Positions 30,727 to 41,508 of a DNA stretch of 64,000 bases are shown piece after piece; position 1 is the stretch's first letter, and every line of letters starts with the position of its first letter. Source of the DNA: Nosema muscidifuracis (lineage: Eukaryota; Microsporidia; Nosematidae). The notes under the pieces were generated by a model, which saw only the letters and a list, made by a program, of their open reading frames with translations, searched no databases and was not told the DNA's origin. The stretch spans positions 310,001 through 374,000 of the forward strand of contig JAIOKI010000018.1 of NCBI GenBank assembly GCA_028335825.1. Reading direction: 5' to 3'. A program made the translations under genes and the position numbers.

Positions 30727-32199
30727 ATGAAAAGCTTGAAGATTTTTAGTACAGCTCTTTTCTGTGCTCGTGAAATATTCGGTGCTGTATGTGTAGCAGG
30801 AGGACAAGGTAATCCCACTCCTATGGTAAGTCAGCCGGTTAAAATAGAAAATTGTGCAATACAATCTAAACCACTCATTTTAAACCCAGTAGGAACACCA
30901 GGATACGGTAGAACACCAGCAGATTGTTTGGTTCAAGGATCAACTACAACAACTTCTACTGCACCACCTACTGCACCAGCAGGAGGAAGTCAGCCAGTAA
31001 TTTGTTTAGCAGGAAATAATGCAACCTCAAATACAACCCCAGCAGTTGGTACTCCTGTAGTTGGTACCCCAGTAGTCGGTACCCCAGTAGCTAGTACTCC
31101 AGTAGCTAGTACTCCAGTAGTCGGTACCCCAGTAGTCAGTACTCCAGTAGTTCCCCAAAAACAACAGGAAGTTTCATACGTACCAGTTGTGCCAGTAGTT
31201 AAAGAGAAAGAAGTAGTCAAACAACCACCACTATTAGTCCAGAAAGAAACTCCACCACCAGCTCCACCAGTTCAAAGTGTTACACAGATTATTAGTCAAC
31301 CACCACCATCGGCTACTACTATCATTAATCCAACACCTCCAATGACTCCAACACCAGGAAATTATACTACTGGTAATCCACCACCATCTCAGCCAAAGAA
31401 GGAGGAAACTCAATGTACTATGAAGACTACCGTTGATTGTGTACCAACAGAACCAGAAGAAGAAGTACCTGAACCATTACCACCAGTAAGTCCACCAACT
31501 TCAAATCTACCACCACCACAGACTGTTGTACATGTATATCAACCACCATCTACTCCACAAACTCCTATTGTAACACCACCTCCAGTACCACAGACTCCTG
31601 TTGTAACAACACCTGTAAAAGTATCGCCACCAGTCCAGCCAGTACAAGTATCACCACCAGTTCAGCCAGTACAAGTATCACCACCAGTTCAGCCAGTGCA
31701 GGTATCACCACCAGTTCAGCCAGTTCAAGTATCACCACCAGCACAGCCAGCACAATCTCAGATTTGTGTAATCCCAACAGGACAAAATCCACCAGTAACC
31801 TCTAACCCACCAGTAAGTTCTACTCAACAAGTATCTGAAGTTTGTGTACCACCAGTAGCTCCTGCTCCTCCAGTTCAGACACCAGCTAATACTTTATATG
31901 TTCCTACTACAACTTCTCAAAGCTCAGGAGCAGAATGTACAAGTCCAGCTAATTTAGTAAGTTCTTTATGTGATACAACTAAATTAGTACCAGCCGGATC
32001 AATGGTTTCTACTCAAGGTGTTTCATGTGATGTACCAAATAATACAGAATGTCTTGCTAAAGTAGTAAGTCAGCCAGCTCAGGTATCTCCTCAAGAAGCA
32101 ATGGAATGTGTAACTAGTCCAAAGAATTTAGTTGATGTAGGTGTATTAGTTCCAGCTTCCGATCAATATGTACAAGCTCATGAAAGTGTTTGCGTCTAA
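30727..32199 (+). CDS. PTP1: Polar tube protein 1 (PTP1)
   Basis: PTP1 is the main, proline-rich, secreted protein of the coiled polar tube that microsporidian spores fire into a host cell. The product (490 aa) opens with a signal-peptide-like MKSLKIFSTALFCAREIFGA. It is rich in Pro, Val, Thr and Gln, and has Cys residues spaced along the N- and C-terminal parts, as in known PTP1. The centre holds two tandem repeat blocks: seven pentapeptides of the VGTPV/ASTPV type (15-bp DNA units) and five nonapeptides of the VSPPVQPVQ type (27-bp units). The C-terminal Cys-rich part (EAMECVTSPKNLVDVGVLVP and CV end) resembles the conserved Nosema PTP1 tail. Identity is reinforced by PTP2 downstream on the same strand. 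It lacks CCC before the start. Confidence 0.93.
   Translation: MKSLKIFSTALFCAREIFGAVCVAGGQGNPTPMVSQPVKIENCAIQSKPLILNPVGTPGYGRTPADCLVQGSTTTTSTAPPTAPAGGSQPVICLAGNNATSNTTPAVGTPVVGTPVVGTPVASTPVASTPVVGTPVVSTPVVPQKQQEVSYVPVVPVVKEKEVVKQPPLLVQKETPPPAPPVQSVTQIISQPPPSATTIINPTPPMTPTPGNYTTGNPPPSQPKKEETQCTMKTTVDCVPTEPEEEVPEPLPPVSPPTSNLPPPQTVVHVYQPPSTPQTPIVTPPPVPQTPVVTTPVKVSPPVQPVQVSPPVQPVQVSPPVQPVQVSPPVQPVQVSPPAQPAQSQICVIPTGQNPPVTSNPPVSSTQQVSEVCVPPVAPAPPVQTPANTLYVPTTTSQSSGAECTSPANLVSSLCDTTKLVPAGSMVSTQGVSCDVPNNTECLAKVVSQPAQVSPQEAMECVTSPKNLVDVGVLVPASDQYVQAHESVCV
31045..31149 (+). repeat. Seven 15-bp repeats in PTP1
   Basis: Seven in-frame 15-bp units encode V-G-T-P-V, A-S-T-P-V or V-S-T-P-V. Unit boundaries are exact. 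Confidence 0.95.
31621..31755 (+). repeat. Five 27-bp repeats in PTP1
   Basis: Five in-frame 27-bp units encode V-S-P-P-V-Q-P-V-Q, the last with two Val to Ala changes. Units differ by only one to four bases, which suggests recent expansion or gene conversion. Confidence 0.95.
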
Positions 32200-35100
32200 T
32201 AAATAGTTTTCTATGATTTATTTTAATTAAAAAAATAGTGCATTTTTAACAGACTAAAAACTGTCTTCTAAAATATTCAAATAAGATTTATATAATAAGT
32301 CATTCTCAATTTTTTTCTGACATCATTACATACTATAAATATATTTAGAAATTAATTTTAGCTTTAATTAGAAAAAATTGATAACTAATCTATCATAAAA
32401 TTCTTTTTTTATGACACATTTTTATCTATTGATAGTGTTCTGAGATGACTTCTTGTTTACCATACATAATTATTAAATAACAAATTATATAATGCTTTAA
32501 AAATCTTTTTAATATGTAAACAGTATCTCTCCTACTTATAGAATATCCTGAAAATTTCTTCATTATTTTCAATTAAAGTTTCTTCCTTCATATCTCTTAG
32601 TTAGAAATAAATATTTTTAAGAGTGTTTTTAATCATTCTGATTTGTCTATTTCTAACGAAGACAAAAAGACTTCAACTATTAATAAATTAATTAAGAAAT
32701 AAAAACAGTGTAAAAATAATAGAAATTTAAGTAGAAGATTTTTTTTAATTAATATTTTCAGTTTTACATAATATATGGCAAAAATAAATAAAAATTGATA
32801 TTCAAAACTATTTTGCTTAATGTAAAATTAGCCAAGGACTAAAATATTTAGGATGATATCTGTTTATACTAAAAGAATGTATTAAAATCAAAAATAGTTC
32901 AAAAAAGAAAGAAAATAATTTATCTTGAGAAAAAAGATATATCTATTGAAAGTACATTAATAAATAATATTGTAGAGAATAAATAAAATATTAATATACA
33001 ACTATATTAATCACAATAATAAAATTATTAAATGTATGCATTAATTCGTAAGTATAATATAAAATTAATTTAATAATAAAAAAGCTAAGAAAAAATTGTT
33101 AATAAAATTTAGTTGCTAATAAACGAGTTGAAATAAAAATAAAAAGTCAAGATATTAGTTATTCAATTTGATAAATGTAAAAGATAGGAATTTATAAAAT
33201 ATCAAATTTCTATTACTTTTTAAAATTTAAGTTTAAATTTTCCAATTATTTGTTAATGTTTTTAAAGATAAAAAAGTTGTTAAATTAAATCTAAATTTAC
33301 ATATTATTAAAATCTTAAAAAATTCAAATTCTAGTGTAAAGGTCGTATTTTAAGACGTACGTATGTTTTAACAATCATTCTACAATATTTTTAATTTAAT
33401 CGTTTCATATTATATTATGATAATTTTAAAAGAAATCACTTATTTTTATTAAAAAGTTATTAATTAAAGACATAATTTTTATTAAAAAGTTATTTATTAA
33501 AAGACATAATTTATAATAATAGATATATTTATCAAAGACATAAGTTTTATTGATAGATATATTAATTAAAGACATAAGTTTTATTGAAGATAATAGAATT
33601 CTTATCTTTTTTCTAATTCATCTATTAACAAATATCTTCCATTAGAAAAAAGATAAAGCAATAATTAAATGAATTTTTGTCAATTATTTATAATAGTTAA
33701 ATTTTATCAAATTAATTTAGTCAATGCTATGATAAATTACTCTCTAAACTAATTTATGTAGAGAGTAATTTTATACTAATATTTATTCAATCACTTTCTA
33801 TTACATAAAATTTATAACTTATGATAGATATGTTGATAATTTATTAAGAGTTAATTCATTGTATATTTTTAAAATCCATATAGTTATTATTTAGAATTCT
33901 AAGACAGTGAGATAATTTTATAAAAAAGGATTGTTTTATTACAGACTCATTAATTGGTCTAATTATGTATTAATGCTTAAGATTAAAAAATGAAACAGAA
34001 CTTATCAAAATAGTTAAGAGATATGTTTTAGATACGAAAGATATAAAAATATATTGATAATATGTTTGAAGGAATATTTCCTTTGATTTATAAAAGGAGT
34101 TAGAAAAATTAAGATATAAAAATATATTGATAATATGTTTGAAGGAATATTTCCTTTGATTTATAAAAGGAGTTAAAAAAATTAAGATATAAAAATATAT
34201 TTATAATATGTTTGAAGAAAAATACCTTTGATTTATAAAAGGAGTTAGAAAAATTAAGATATATCGTCTCATAAAATATTCCTTTATCAGAATATTAAGG
34301 ATATCTTTAAGTCTAAGTAATGACTAATATTATTGTTTATTTTCCAAAACATATTCCTTTATCAGAATATTAAATATATCTTTAAGTCTAAGTAATGACT
34401 AGTTTTATTGTTTATTAAACACTTCATTTTAATTTTCTTTAATTAATAATTAGCTTTGAGGGTGGAGAAAGTACAAATAAATAAAATTTATTAAATATTA
34501 TACTTTGAGTATTACTGAAGCTTAGCACTCTCAGCTTCACATATACCTTTCATCGAATTATAATAATTAATTAAAGTGTATTTTCTATTGTAAATATATA
34601 GATTTCCAATTAAATGTATACATATTGAATTATTTTTTATTCTTGAAATTGGTAATTAATTAAAGAAATTGAATCATTTAATTTATGCAGTATGAATTTT
34701 AATTTAATATTTGATTTATAAAAAATAAACAGTAAATTAAATTTTAACTTGAGCAAAGTATTTATTTATCAAAAAAAGGTTTTATTTATTGAATAGTTGA
34801 TAATTAGACTTTCTGATTATAATTTTATATATTTTTATTAAAGAGGATTTAATAAAATTTACTCATCATTAAATGAAACTTAATGTTATCATTTAAAAAT
34901 ATTTTTTTATCTATTTTAAGATTATTTCTTTAATTTAATATATTCTTTTATTGGGAGTTAAAATTAATTAATGTTAAATTTTAATTTACTAACTAAAGCC
35001 TTTTTCTGTTCATAAATGATAATTATTTTTATTAGGGGTTAAAAAATAAATTAATTTTGTTTATTTAACATAATTTAGAGTAAATATTATACGAATATAT

Positions 35101-35663
35101 ACCTTAAAATTGAATTCAAATTTTTATATATATGGATAAATTATTAAATATTCTTTAACTTTGATTATCTTGATATTCTAATTTATTGCTTCAGTTCTAC
35201 TCTATTTAATATTTATATATCACAATTTTATATTAATTTGTTAATCTTTTATCTAATTTTTAATTAAATAAGAGAATCTTTTGTTAAGAAATTAGATAGA
35301 TATTCTTTTACTAAAATTTATTATTGAATAATCTTTCAAAAATACTTTTTATCATTTTTCTACGATCCTCTGAACGTAGAAAAAATATAGACTTTTTAAT
35401 ATAGAAATTAAAAATATATATTTTAATAAGAAATATACTGTTAGTAATTTGCTTGTATGTATTTTCTATATTGTTTCAAATATAAAACTTAGTAAAACAA
35501 ATTATAATTTTTAGTCCAATATATAGACGTACTTTCAAAAAAGCCAATCAAAATAAAACGAAACGCTTGTTTTACTTCATTTAGATTTAATTAATTTGTT
35601 AATTTTAAAACATTGTATCAGTTAAAAATATATATATAAAAAAATAAACAAAAATACAATAAG
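32200..35663. other. 3.5-kb gene-free gap between PTP1 and PTP2
   Basis: I see no gene. A 73-bp unit is repeated three times from 34040, 34113 and 34186 (contains AATATGTTTGAAG and TTTATAAAAGGAGTTA). A 75-bp unit is duplicated from 34276 and 34351. A 35-40 bp AAAGACATAA repeat lies at about 33460-33580. An inverted pair of AAAGATAAG/CTTATCTTTT type lies near 33600-33655. The last 40 bases form the PTP2 promoter. Confidence 0.6.
35629..35640 (+). promoter_or_regulatory. TATA-like element before PTP2
   Basis: TATATATATAAA lies 24 bases before the PTP2 ATG, followed by an A-rich leader with ATAAACAAAAATAC. No CCC motif is present between it and the start. Confidence 0.5.
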
Positions 35664-36476
35664 ATGCGGAATTTTCATAATGTACCACAAATCTGCTTGC
35701 TAATTTTTCTCAGTCTCACAAAAGCAGATGTTCAACAGGTAACTAAAGTTCAACCCGTTATACTAGGCACAGTTCCTAATGGACCTCAACAAAGTGATAA
35801 ACCTGCTTTAGTTAGACCTAATGCAGAATGTCAAATAAGATTTGTTAATGGTAAAAGAATTATACCTAATGGAACTAATCCTAATGAATGCCTAAGACAA
35901 GCTAGGGAAAGAGCTGAACAGAAGAAGCAGGCTGCTGCTCAGGCTGCAATGAATGCTATTAGGATGGTTGAACAAATGCCTCAAAAACCTGAAGAATGTA
36001 TAAGAACAGTCAACCAAGCTGCTCAAGAATGTTTAAGAGCTAAGATACAAAAGAAATCTGAAACAAAACCTAAATATGTAGTAGGAAGTGGATCCAACTT
36101 AGTTACAATTTATGACAATAAAAAGCCTGTCTTTATGGCCACACGTGTTCAGTCACATTTCACCAGGAAGCCAGTCTCTAAGAAGCCTTCTGAGATCGTT
36201 AATAAATATAAAGATGTTGTTGTACTCAATGAATATGGTAATGTTATTGCTACTAAAACACCTAAAAGCAAGAAGAAACTCGAATGTATTTGTCCTCCTA
36301 TCTCTAATCAACCAAATACTAATGAAAAGATTATATCTGAATGTATCAAAACTGATTGTAAGACTAGTGGTATGATCACTAATATTTTAAATAACGCAAC
36401 AGTTGAGAATCAACCAGAAGTCGAAGCAGCAAAGCAAAAGAGTGGGGCAAAAGAAGAGCCAGCTGAGAAAAAATAA
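35664..36476 (+). CDS. PTP2: Polar tube protein 2 (PTP2)
   Basis: PTP2 is the basic, lysine-rich polar tube protein that is conserved better than PTP1 and lies next to it in microsporidian genomes. The product (270 aa) has a signal peptide (NVPQICLLIFLSLTKAD), a Lys-rich body and eight or so cysteines, with the characteristic N-terminal segment NAECQIRFVNGKR, a central CIRTVNQAAQECLRAKIQ, and a C-terminal CICPP...CIKTDCKTSGMI. It ends with an acidic and Lys-rich tail (AKEEPAEKK). The same orientation and order as PTP1 matches the known PTP1-PTP2 cluster, though here the spacing is unusually long. No CCC motif precedes the ATG. Confidence 0.93.
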   Translation: MRNFHNVPQICLLIFLSLTKADVQQVTKVQPVILGTVPNGPQQSDKPALVRPNAECQIRFVNGKRIIPNGTNPNECLRQARERAEQKKQAAAQAAMNAIRMVEQMPQKPEECIRTVNQAAQECLRAKIQKKSETKPKYVVGSGSNLVTIYDNKKPVFMATRVQSHFTRKPVSKKPSEIVNKYKDVVVLNEYGNVIATKTPKSKKKLECICPPISNQPNTNEKIISECIKTDCKTSGMITNILNNATVENQPEVEAAKQKSGAKEEPAEKK

Positions 36477-37351
36477 ATTAATATTACGTTATTCATTTCC
36501 ATATTTATAATTTTAATTTAAATATTGTCTTAAGATAATGTTATAAGGGTTATTAATTATTTTATTTATATTAAAGAGAGAATCATCTTGAAATTAGCCT
36601 TATAACTATTGGCTTTTAATTATTTAAAAAATTTTATAATTTGTATCTGCAATTAATTAATAGCCTTGCCAAAAAAAACTTAATAATTTGTTTTTGAAAT
36701 TAAAAAATATCCTTATCGATAAAAGTATAATGATTTGTAACTGAGATTGAAAATTCAATATTTTTTAATATTAAAATATCCTTGTCAGTAAAGTCGATAT
36801 TTTATCTAAGATTAAAAAAAAATCCTTGTAAATAAAACATTTTCTTTTAATAATACTAAATACATAATCTTCAGGTATTATTAACATTGTTACTGTTATG
36901 AGATAAATCATTCTTTATTATAAATATTATTATTAAATAACCCTTAACTTGCATTATCTTTGTTACCAGCTCTGTAATGTTTTAACTTTTTCTCAATTCA
37001 TGCTATAATTTTTATTTATTTCTCAATTGGTAATTCTTAAAATTTTAATTGAAAACTTGAGGTTTAAAATTTCATATTTGTTTTGAATATCAAATATATC
37101 AACAATAAAATTAATTGAATATCTATTTTGTTCTACATTATAATAAAAATAATTAACAATTAATTTTTATCTTCTTTTATATCTATATTAAGTTTTTATG
37201 TTGCTAACAATCTAATAAAAAATTCCCTCCAAAAATATAGAGAAATACAAATATTTTCTATCTAACAAATTCAATATAATATTTAAATCTCTAAATCATG
37301 TCTATCTAACAAATACACAAAATTTTAAAAATATTCACTTAATAACCCAAA
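36477..37351. other. Gene-free region after PTP2
   Basis: No gene is seen. Loose repeats of AATATCCTTGTC-type words lie at about 36660-36840. Confidence 0.6.
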
Positions 37352-37921
37352 ATGAAAAATTTATATAGTGATAATAATCAATCTGAGAACAAGAAAGATG
37401 GTATGAAATATATTACTAGTTCAGTATACAATATAATTAAAACCGGTGACGGAGTAACTTATAATTATATATGTGAGAATATTCCACTAGAAAATAAGAA
37501 AACACTCCATAGAAGAATATACGATGTGCTTAATGTTATGAAAGCTGTACAAATGATAGACAAGAAAGGTAAAAAGTATTTTATGAATAATAATCAAGAA
37601 TCAATAAATAAAAAAAAAGAAGAAATTGCCAAACTTCAAGATATGAAAAATGTCTTTGAATATTTAGTAATAAGAAATAATCAAGCTCAAGATGAACAAA
37701 AAGATAAGCTTTATCTTCCATTTATGATTATTAAAACGAAACCTAATTCTGTTATTCACTGTGATACGAATGAAGAAAGATCTTTTTTCACTTTTAAATC
37801 TTCAGAAGAAATTGAACTTGTAGAAGATTTGGATGTTCTTAAAGAATTATATATTACCGAGAATAAGGTAAGTATAAGAAGATACCCTCAAAAAGATTCC
37901 TTAGATTATATTTATTTTTAG
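37352..37921 (+). CDS. Transcription factor DP (E2F dimerisation partner)
   Basis: DP pairs with E2F to control S-phase genes. The winged-helix DNA-binding domain is at about residues 18-75 and contains HRRIYDVLNVMKAVQMI, which fits DP (RRxYDALNVLxAM) better than E2F (RRIYDITNVLEGI). The dimerisation part follows: a helix ending in LVIRNNQAQ (DP: LVxRNRQxE), then LPFMIIKTKPNSVIHCD (DP: LPFIIVNTSKKTVIDC) and a final EDLDVLKELYI (DP: DDIEVLKRMGM). The 189-aa length is less than half that of animal DPs, with no N- or C-terminal extras. CCC is six bases before the ATG. An E2F partner is not in this window. Confidence 0.88.
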   Translation: MKNLYSDNNQSENKKDGMKYITSSVYNIIKTGDGVTYNYICENIPLENKKTLHRRIYDVLNVMKAVQMIDKKGKKYFMNNNQESINKKKEEIAKLQDMKNVFEYLVIRNNQAQDEQKDKLYLPFMIIKTKPNSVIHCDTNEERSFFTFKSSEEIELVEDLDVLKELYITENKVSIRRYPQKDSLDYIYF

Positions 37922-38096
37922 TTTAGGAATCAAAGTATGTGATTAAAATATTTAATTAAAAAAAAGGTAATTTTTTTAATTAGTAAATTATGAAAGAAAT
38001 TTAACAAAATTCTCCACATTCAAATTAAAAGTAAATATAAACAAATTTGTCGTGTAAAACATTTTAAAATCAACAGTTAAACTTCTTAAAAATTAT

Positions 38097-40754
38097 TTAT
38101 TCATAATTAATTATTGGATTTAAAGGTTCAGCTAATCCTCCATCCTTAATTTCAATTGACTTACCGGTATTTTCTTCAATATAAAACTTAAACTCATTAA
38201 TGATATCATATTCGTTAAATTTCTTACAATATTTGTTTGGATAAACAACAAAATCCATAACAAATAAATTACCTTTTTTAACATTAATTTCATATTTCTT
38301 AAGTATTGGCATACAATCACATAAGATCATACTTACAGATTGTTTGTCTTTCTTAATTTCCTCATTTCTTGGTATATCTAAGCTATCAATATATTTCATA
38401 ATCTCGATCTTCCATTCTGGATAACTATTTCCTACTGTAATTATAGCTTTAGTCTTGTTTTTAGATAATTTACTTAAGAAAATCTTTTTTGACAATTCTT
38501 TAAGATATTCAAGAGCTGAAATCATATTATCACTTTCCAATTTAGGAATAGGGATACTAAAATCTCCACAAAAATATTTTTCAATTAGTGTTCTGCTTAA
38601 ACTTGGAATTATTGGGTATAAAAGTTGTGTCATTGATTTGTAAATACTTCTTATTAATTTAATGTTACTACCTCGTATGCTCTTATATAAATTAACCAAT
38701 CTAGTCATCTCAAAGAATCCATATTTTACTACGTCACTATATTTCATATTATCATAAGCACTTAAGCATTCTTTAATATTATAAGAAATTGATTCCATTA
38801 AGAAAATGTCAGCATTTGTAGGTGACTCAATATCTTCATTTATTGACTCGTTGTTTTTTTCAAAGAGTTCCTCAATATTTTTGACAAAACTGTATAACTT
38901 TAAGATGTATGAATTAGCATTAGATTCTACAAAATTCGCATCTTCATTTGTATCCCCACAGACTGCTAAACACATTCTTGTAGCACTCATTCCAAATTTC
39001 TTTAAAGCTGTATCTACAGTTAAAAAATTACCTGTACTTTTACTCATTTTTTCTGAGTTAAGCATCAGATGTCCGTTAGTAAATATTCTCCTTGGCCAAT
39101 ATTTTTTTTCAAAAAGAGCTACATGGTTAAATAAAAAGAATAGAAGATGATTTTTTATCAAATCCTTACCACTTACTCTTAAATCTACTGGATAAAAATA
39201 TTCAAAACTTTTTCTACAATTTTCTAATATTTCCGAATATTCTTTTAAATCTTCTTTTATATCTTTACCATAAAAGATGTAATCCCAAACATCACACGAT
39301 AGTTTTTCACTAGGAAATATTTCTTTTTTACCTTCTAGATCTTCAAATAAAAAATGTTTAAAAGTGTACAGTGCCATGTATATTGCACTGTCACTTAGAC
39401 TATCAATCAAATATTGTTCATCCCAAGGTATACGTGTGCCTAATCCAAAACTTCTTGAAAATCCCCATTTATAAATCCAGTCCACTCCATCCAATAATTT
39501 AGATCGAGTATCTTGTTCACATTCCATATCTTCCAAACATTTTTTGACTTCTTTTTTCCAATCCTGATTAGAGTAATCGATATACCACTGATCCAAAAGC
39601 GAGACAACACAAATTCCACCAGATCTACTTATAACTTCATCTTCGGGTATGTATACACTTATAAAATTATCAGTTTGTATTAAATTATCTTCTGAAATAT
39701 TTAATTTTTCTATTCCATCCTTAATTTCGTCATTAACTGTTGTTTTTTTCTGTTCTATTTGATCTAATAAATTTATTTCATCTATGATTTTGTTTTCATC
39801 ATAATCTTTATTTGTATCAGTCTTCATCAAGAACAAATCATTTTCAAGAATTTCGACTTTAATTGATTGATCATCAAATTTCAAATTTTCAGGAAGTATG
39901 TCTGATATTTTCACTTTTTCAATATATTCTATATTTCCTACTTGATACTTCATATTAGTATATACAACATCTTCAGAAATATATTCTTTATTGTTATACT
40001 TAAATTTAGTCAAGTAGATATTTTTTCCACATATTAATTTTGTAGGTATTTCTTTAGATTTATACCTGACGAGTAAAATTACCCCGTTAACATCTATTTT
40101 ATATAAAACTAACCTTATAGGTTTAATATTTTCTCCTTTTCGTCTGTCATGATCCAAACAAGCCTGATTATCAACAGGACAATATATAGAATATCTTTTA
40201 CCAAATGACAAGTACCCTTTTCTTTTTAAATTATTAAACTGCCATCTAACAAATGAGTCATAATATTTATTAATATCTGTAGTTACAAAAGATCTTCTCC
40301 AATCTATATTAGCACCAAAATTTTCTAAAGATTCTTTACAATATTTAGGAAAAGTTCTTACCCAATGTAATGGATCAGTAAAAGGTCTTACATCATCAAA
40401 ACCAAGACTCTCGATAATATCTTTAGTAGAAATATCAGTTTTATTACCATTTAATTCTTCTTCGAGTTTTTTTGCTAATGCACTTATAGGCATACCAGTA
40501 CAATGAAAAGACAAAGGGAATAAAACATTATAACCTTGTATTTCTTTATAATAAGACATAAAATCTGATTTAGAGAGAGAATATAAATGACCAAGATGTA
40601 GTTTACCATTCATATATGGATAAGGAAATGTTATAAAGTATTTTGGTTTAGTTGATACTTCAGATTGAACTGATCTTTTTGTTTCTATTGATTTTAAATA
40701 TAAAAGTTTTGAGTTGTCGTTATTTTGGTTTTCTGTAATTTTATCGTTACTCAT
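38097..40754 (-). CDS. LARS: Cytosolic leucyl-tRNA synthetase with degenerate editing domain
   Basis: The enzyme charges tRNA-Leu. HLGH (HIGH motif) is at residues 53-56 in FPYPYMNGKLHLGH, and KMSKS at 569-573. The family-specific FHCTGMPISALAKKL and SRSGGICVVSLLDQWYIDY segments mark it as the eukaryotic cytosolic type. The inserted editing (CP1) region, about residues 205-375, is shorter than usual and I cannot find its threonine-rich TLRPET motif or the GTGxVxxVPxDxPDD motif that bind and hydrolyse misactivated amino acids. Loss of LeuRS editing has been reported in some microsporidia, and this sequence fits that. The C-terminus is also short (885 aa against 1090-1176). CCCC lies upstream of the ATG. 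Confidence 0.96.
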   Translation of the reverse strand: MSNDKITENQNNDNSKLLYLKSIETKRSVQSEVSTKPKYFITFPYPYMNGKLHLGHLYSLSKSDFMSYYKEIQGYNVLFPLSFHCTGMPISALAKKLEEELNGNKTDISTKDIIESLGFDDVRPFTDPLHWVRTFPKYCKESLENFGANIDWRRSFVTTDINKYYDSFVRWQFNNLKRKGYLSFGKRYSIYCPVDNQACLDHDRRKGENIKPIRLVLYKIDVNGVILLVRYKSKEIPTKLICGKNIYLTKFKYNNKEYISEDVVYTNMKYQVGNIEYIEKVKISDILPENLKFDDQSIKVEILENDLFLMKTDTNKDYDENKIIDEINLLDQIEQKKTTVNDEIKDGIEKLNISEDNLIQTDNFISVYIPEDEVISRSGGICVVSLLDQWYIDYSNQDWKKEVKKCLEDMECEQDTRSKLLDGVDWIYKWGFSRSFGLGTRIPWDEQYLIDSLSDSAIYMALYTFKHFLFEDLEGKKEIFPSEKLSCDVWDYIFYGKDIKEDLKEYSEILENCRKSFEYFYPVDLRVSGKDLIKNHLLFFLFNHVALFEKKYWPRRIFTNGHLMLNSEKMSKSTGNFLTVDTALKKFGMSATRMCLAVCGDTNEDANFVESNANSYILKLYSFVKNIEELFEKNNESINEDIESPTNADIFLMESISYNIKECLSAYDNMKYSDVVKYGFFEMTRLVNLYKSIRGSNIKLIRSIYKSMTQLLYPIIPSLSRTLIEKYFCGDFSIPIPKLESDNMISALEYLKELSKKIFLSKLSKNKTKAIITVGNSYPEWKIEIMKYIDSLDIPRNEEIKKDKQSVSMILCDCMPILKKYEINVKKGNLFVMDFVVYPNKYCKKFNEYDIINEFKFYIEENTGKSIEIKDGGLAEPLNPIINYE

Positions 40755-41508
40755 TTTAGGGGTGAACTTTTAAAAATATTTAGAATGAAATTTATCTATC
40801 AAGAAATGAATTTAAATATTTCCTTAATCAGATTTTTTCTTAGTTAAGTTTTTTATTATTAAATTTTGATACAGCAAAAAGATACAATAAAATAACTAAA
40901 CGAATTTAATTATTAATTAATAAACATATCCTTCTATAAGAAAGTCTAATTCATGTACTTGTTAAATTAAGAAAATTTAATATCAAAATAGATTTTTGTT
41001 TAAATTCTAAAAATATGATAGTTTTTTTTCTATCAAATACCATATTTTCATTTTAATTCAAACTTTGTGATTATTGTTAATCTTTTAGATATGAAAAATA
41101 TATTAATTTTCATATGATTAGTTTATAAATTACTTTTTAATTATTGAGAGAAAATCCATCTGGGAATTACAACTTCTAATTAAAAATTGAATTTACAAGA
41201 TCATTGAGAAATATTTTTTTGAAATAAAATCTATCTTCTAATATATTTAATTTTCTTACATTATCTAAGTCTTTAAATTTAAAACAAATTATTTTTTTAA
41301 AAAAATGAGATAAGTGACACATTTTAATTTAGAAAGAAATCATAAAAATTATCACCACAAGTGAACGTTAATCAGTCCTTAAGAGAAACAAAAAATTTTA
41401 GGATTTTAAAATAAAACGAATTTCCCAATTGTTTACCTGGCTAATGATGTAGAATAAATTAAAAAGTGTAGATAAATAATTTATTAATTAAACACTTTCG
41501 TAATTGCT
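40755..41508. other. Gene-free region before the ZC3H11A-like gene's 3' end
   Basis: No gene is visible. The stretch 41345-41450 is less AT-biased than the rest but shows no recognisable structure. Confidence 0.5.

Noticed and set aside
30990-31792. Minus-strand frames opposite the PTP1 repeats
   Set aside because: They arise from the repeated DNA of PTP1 and encode simple repeats with no support of their own.
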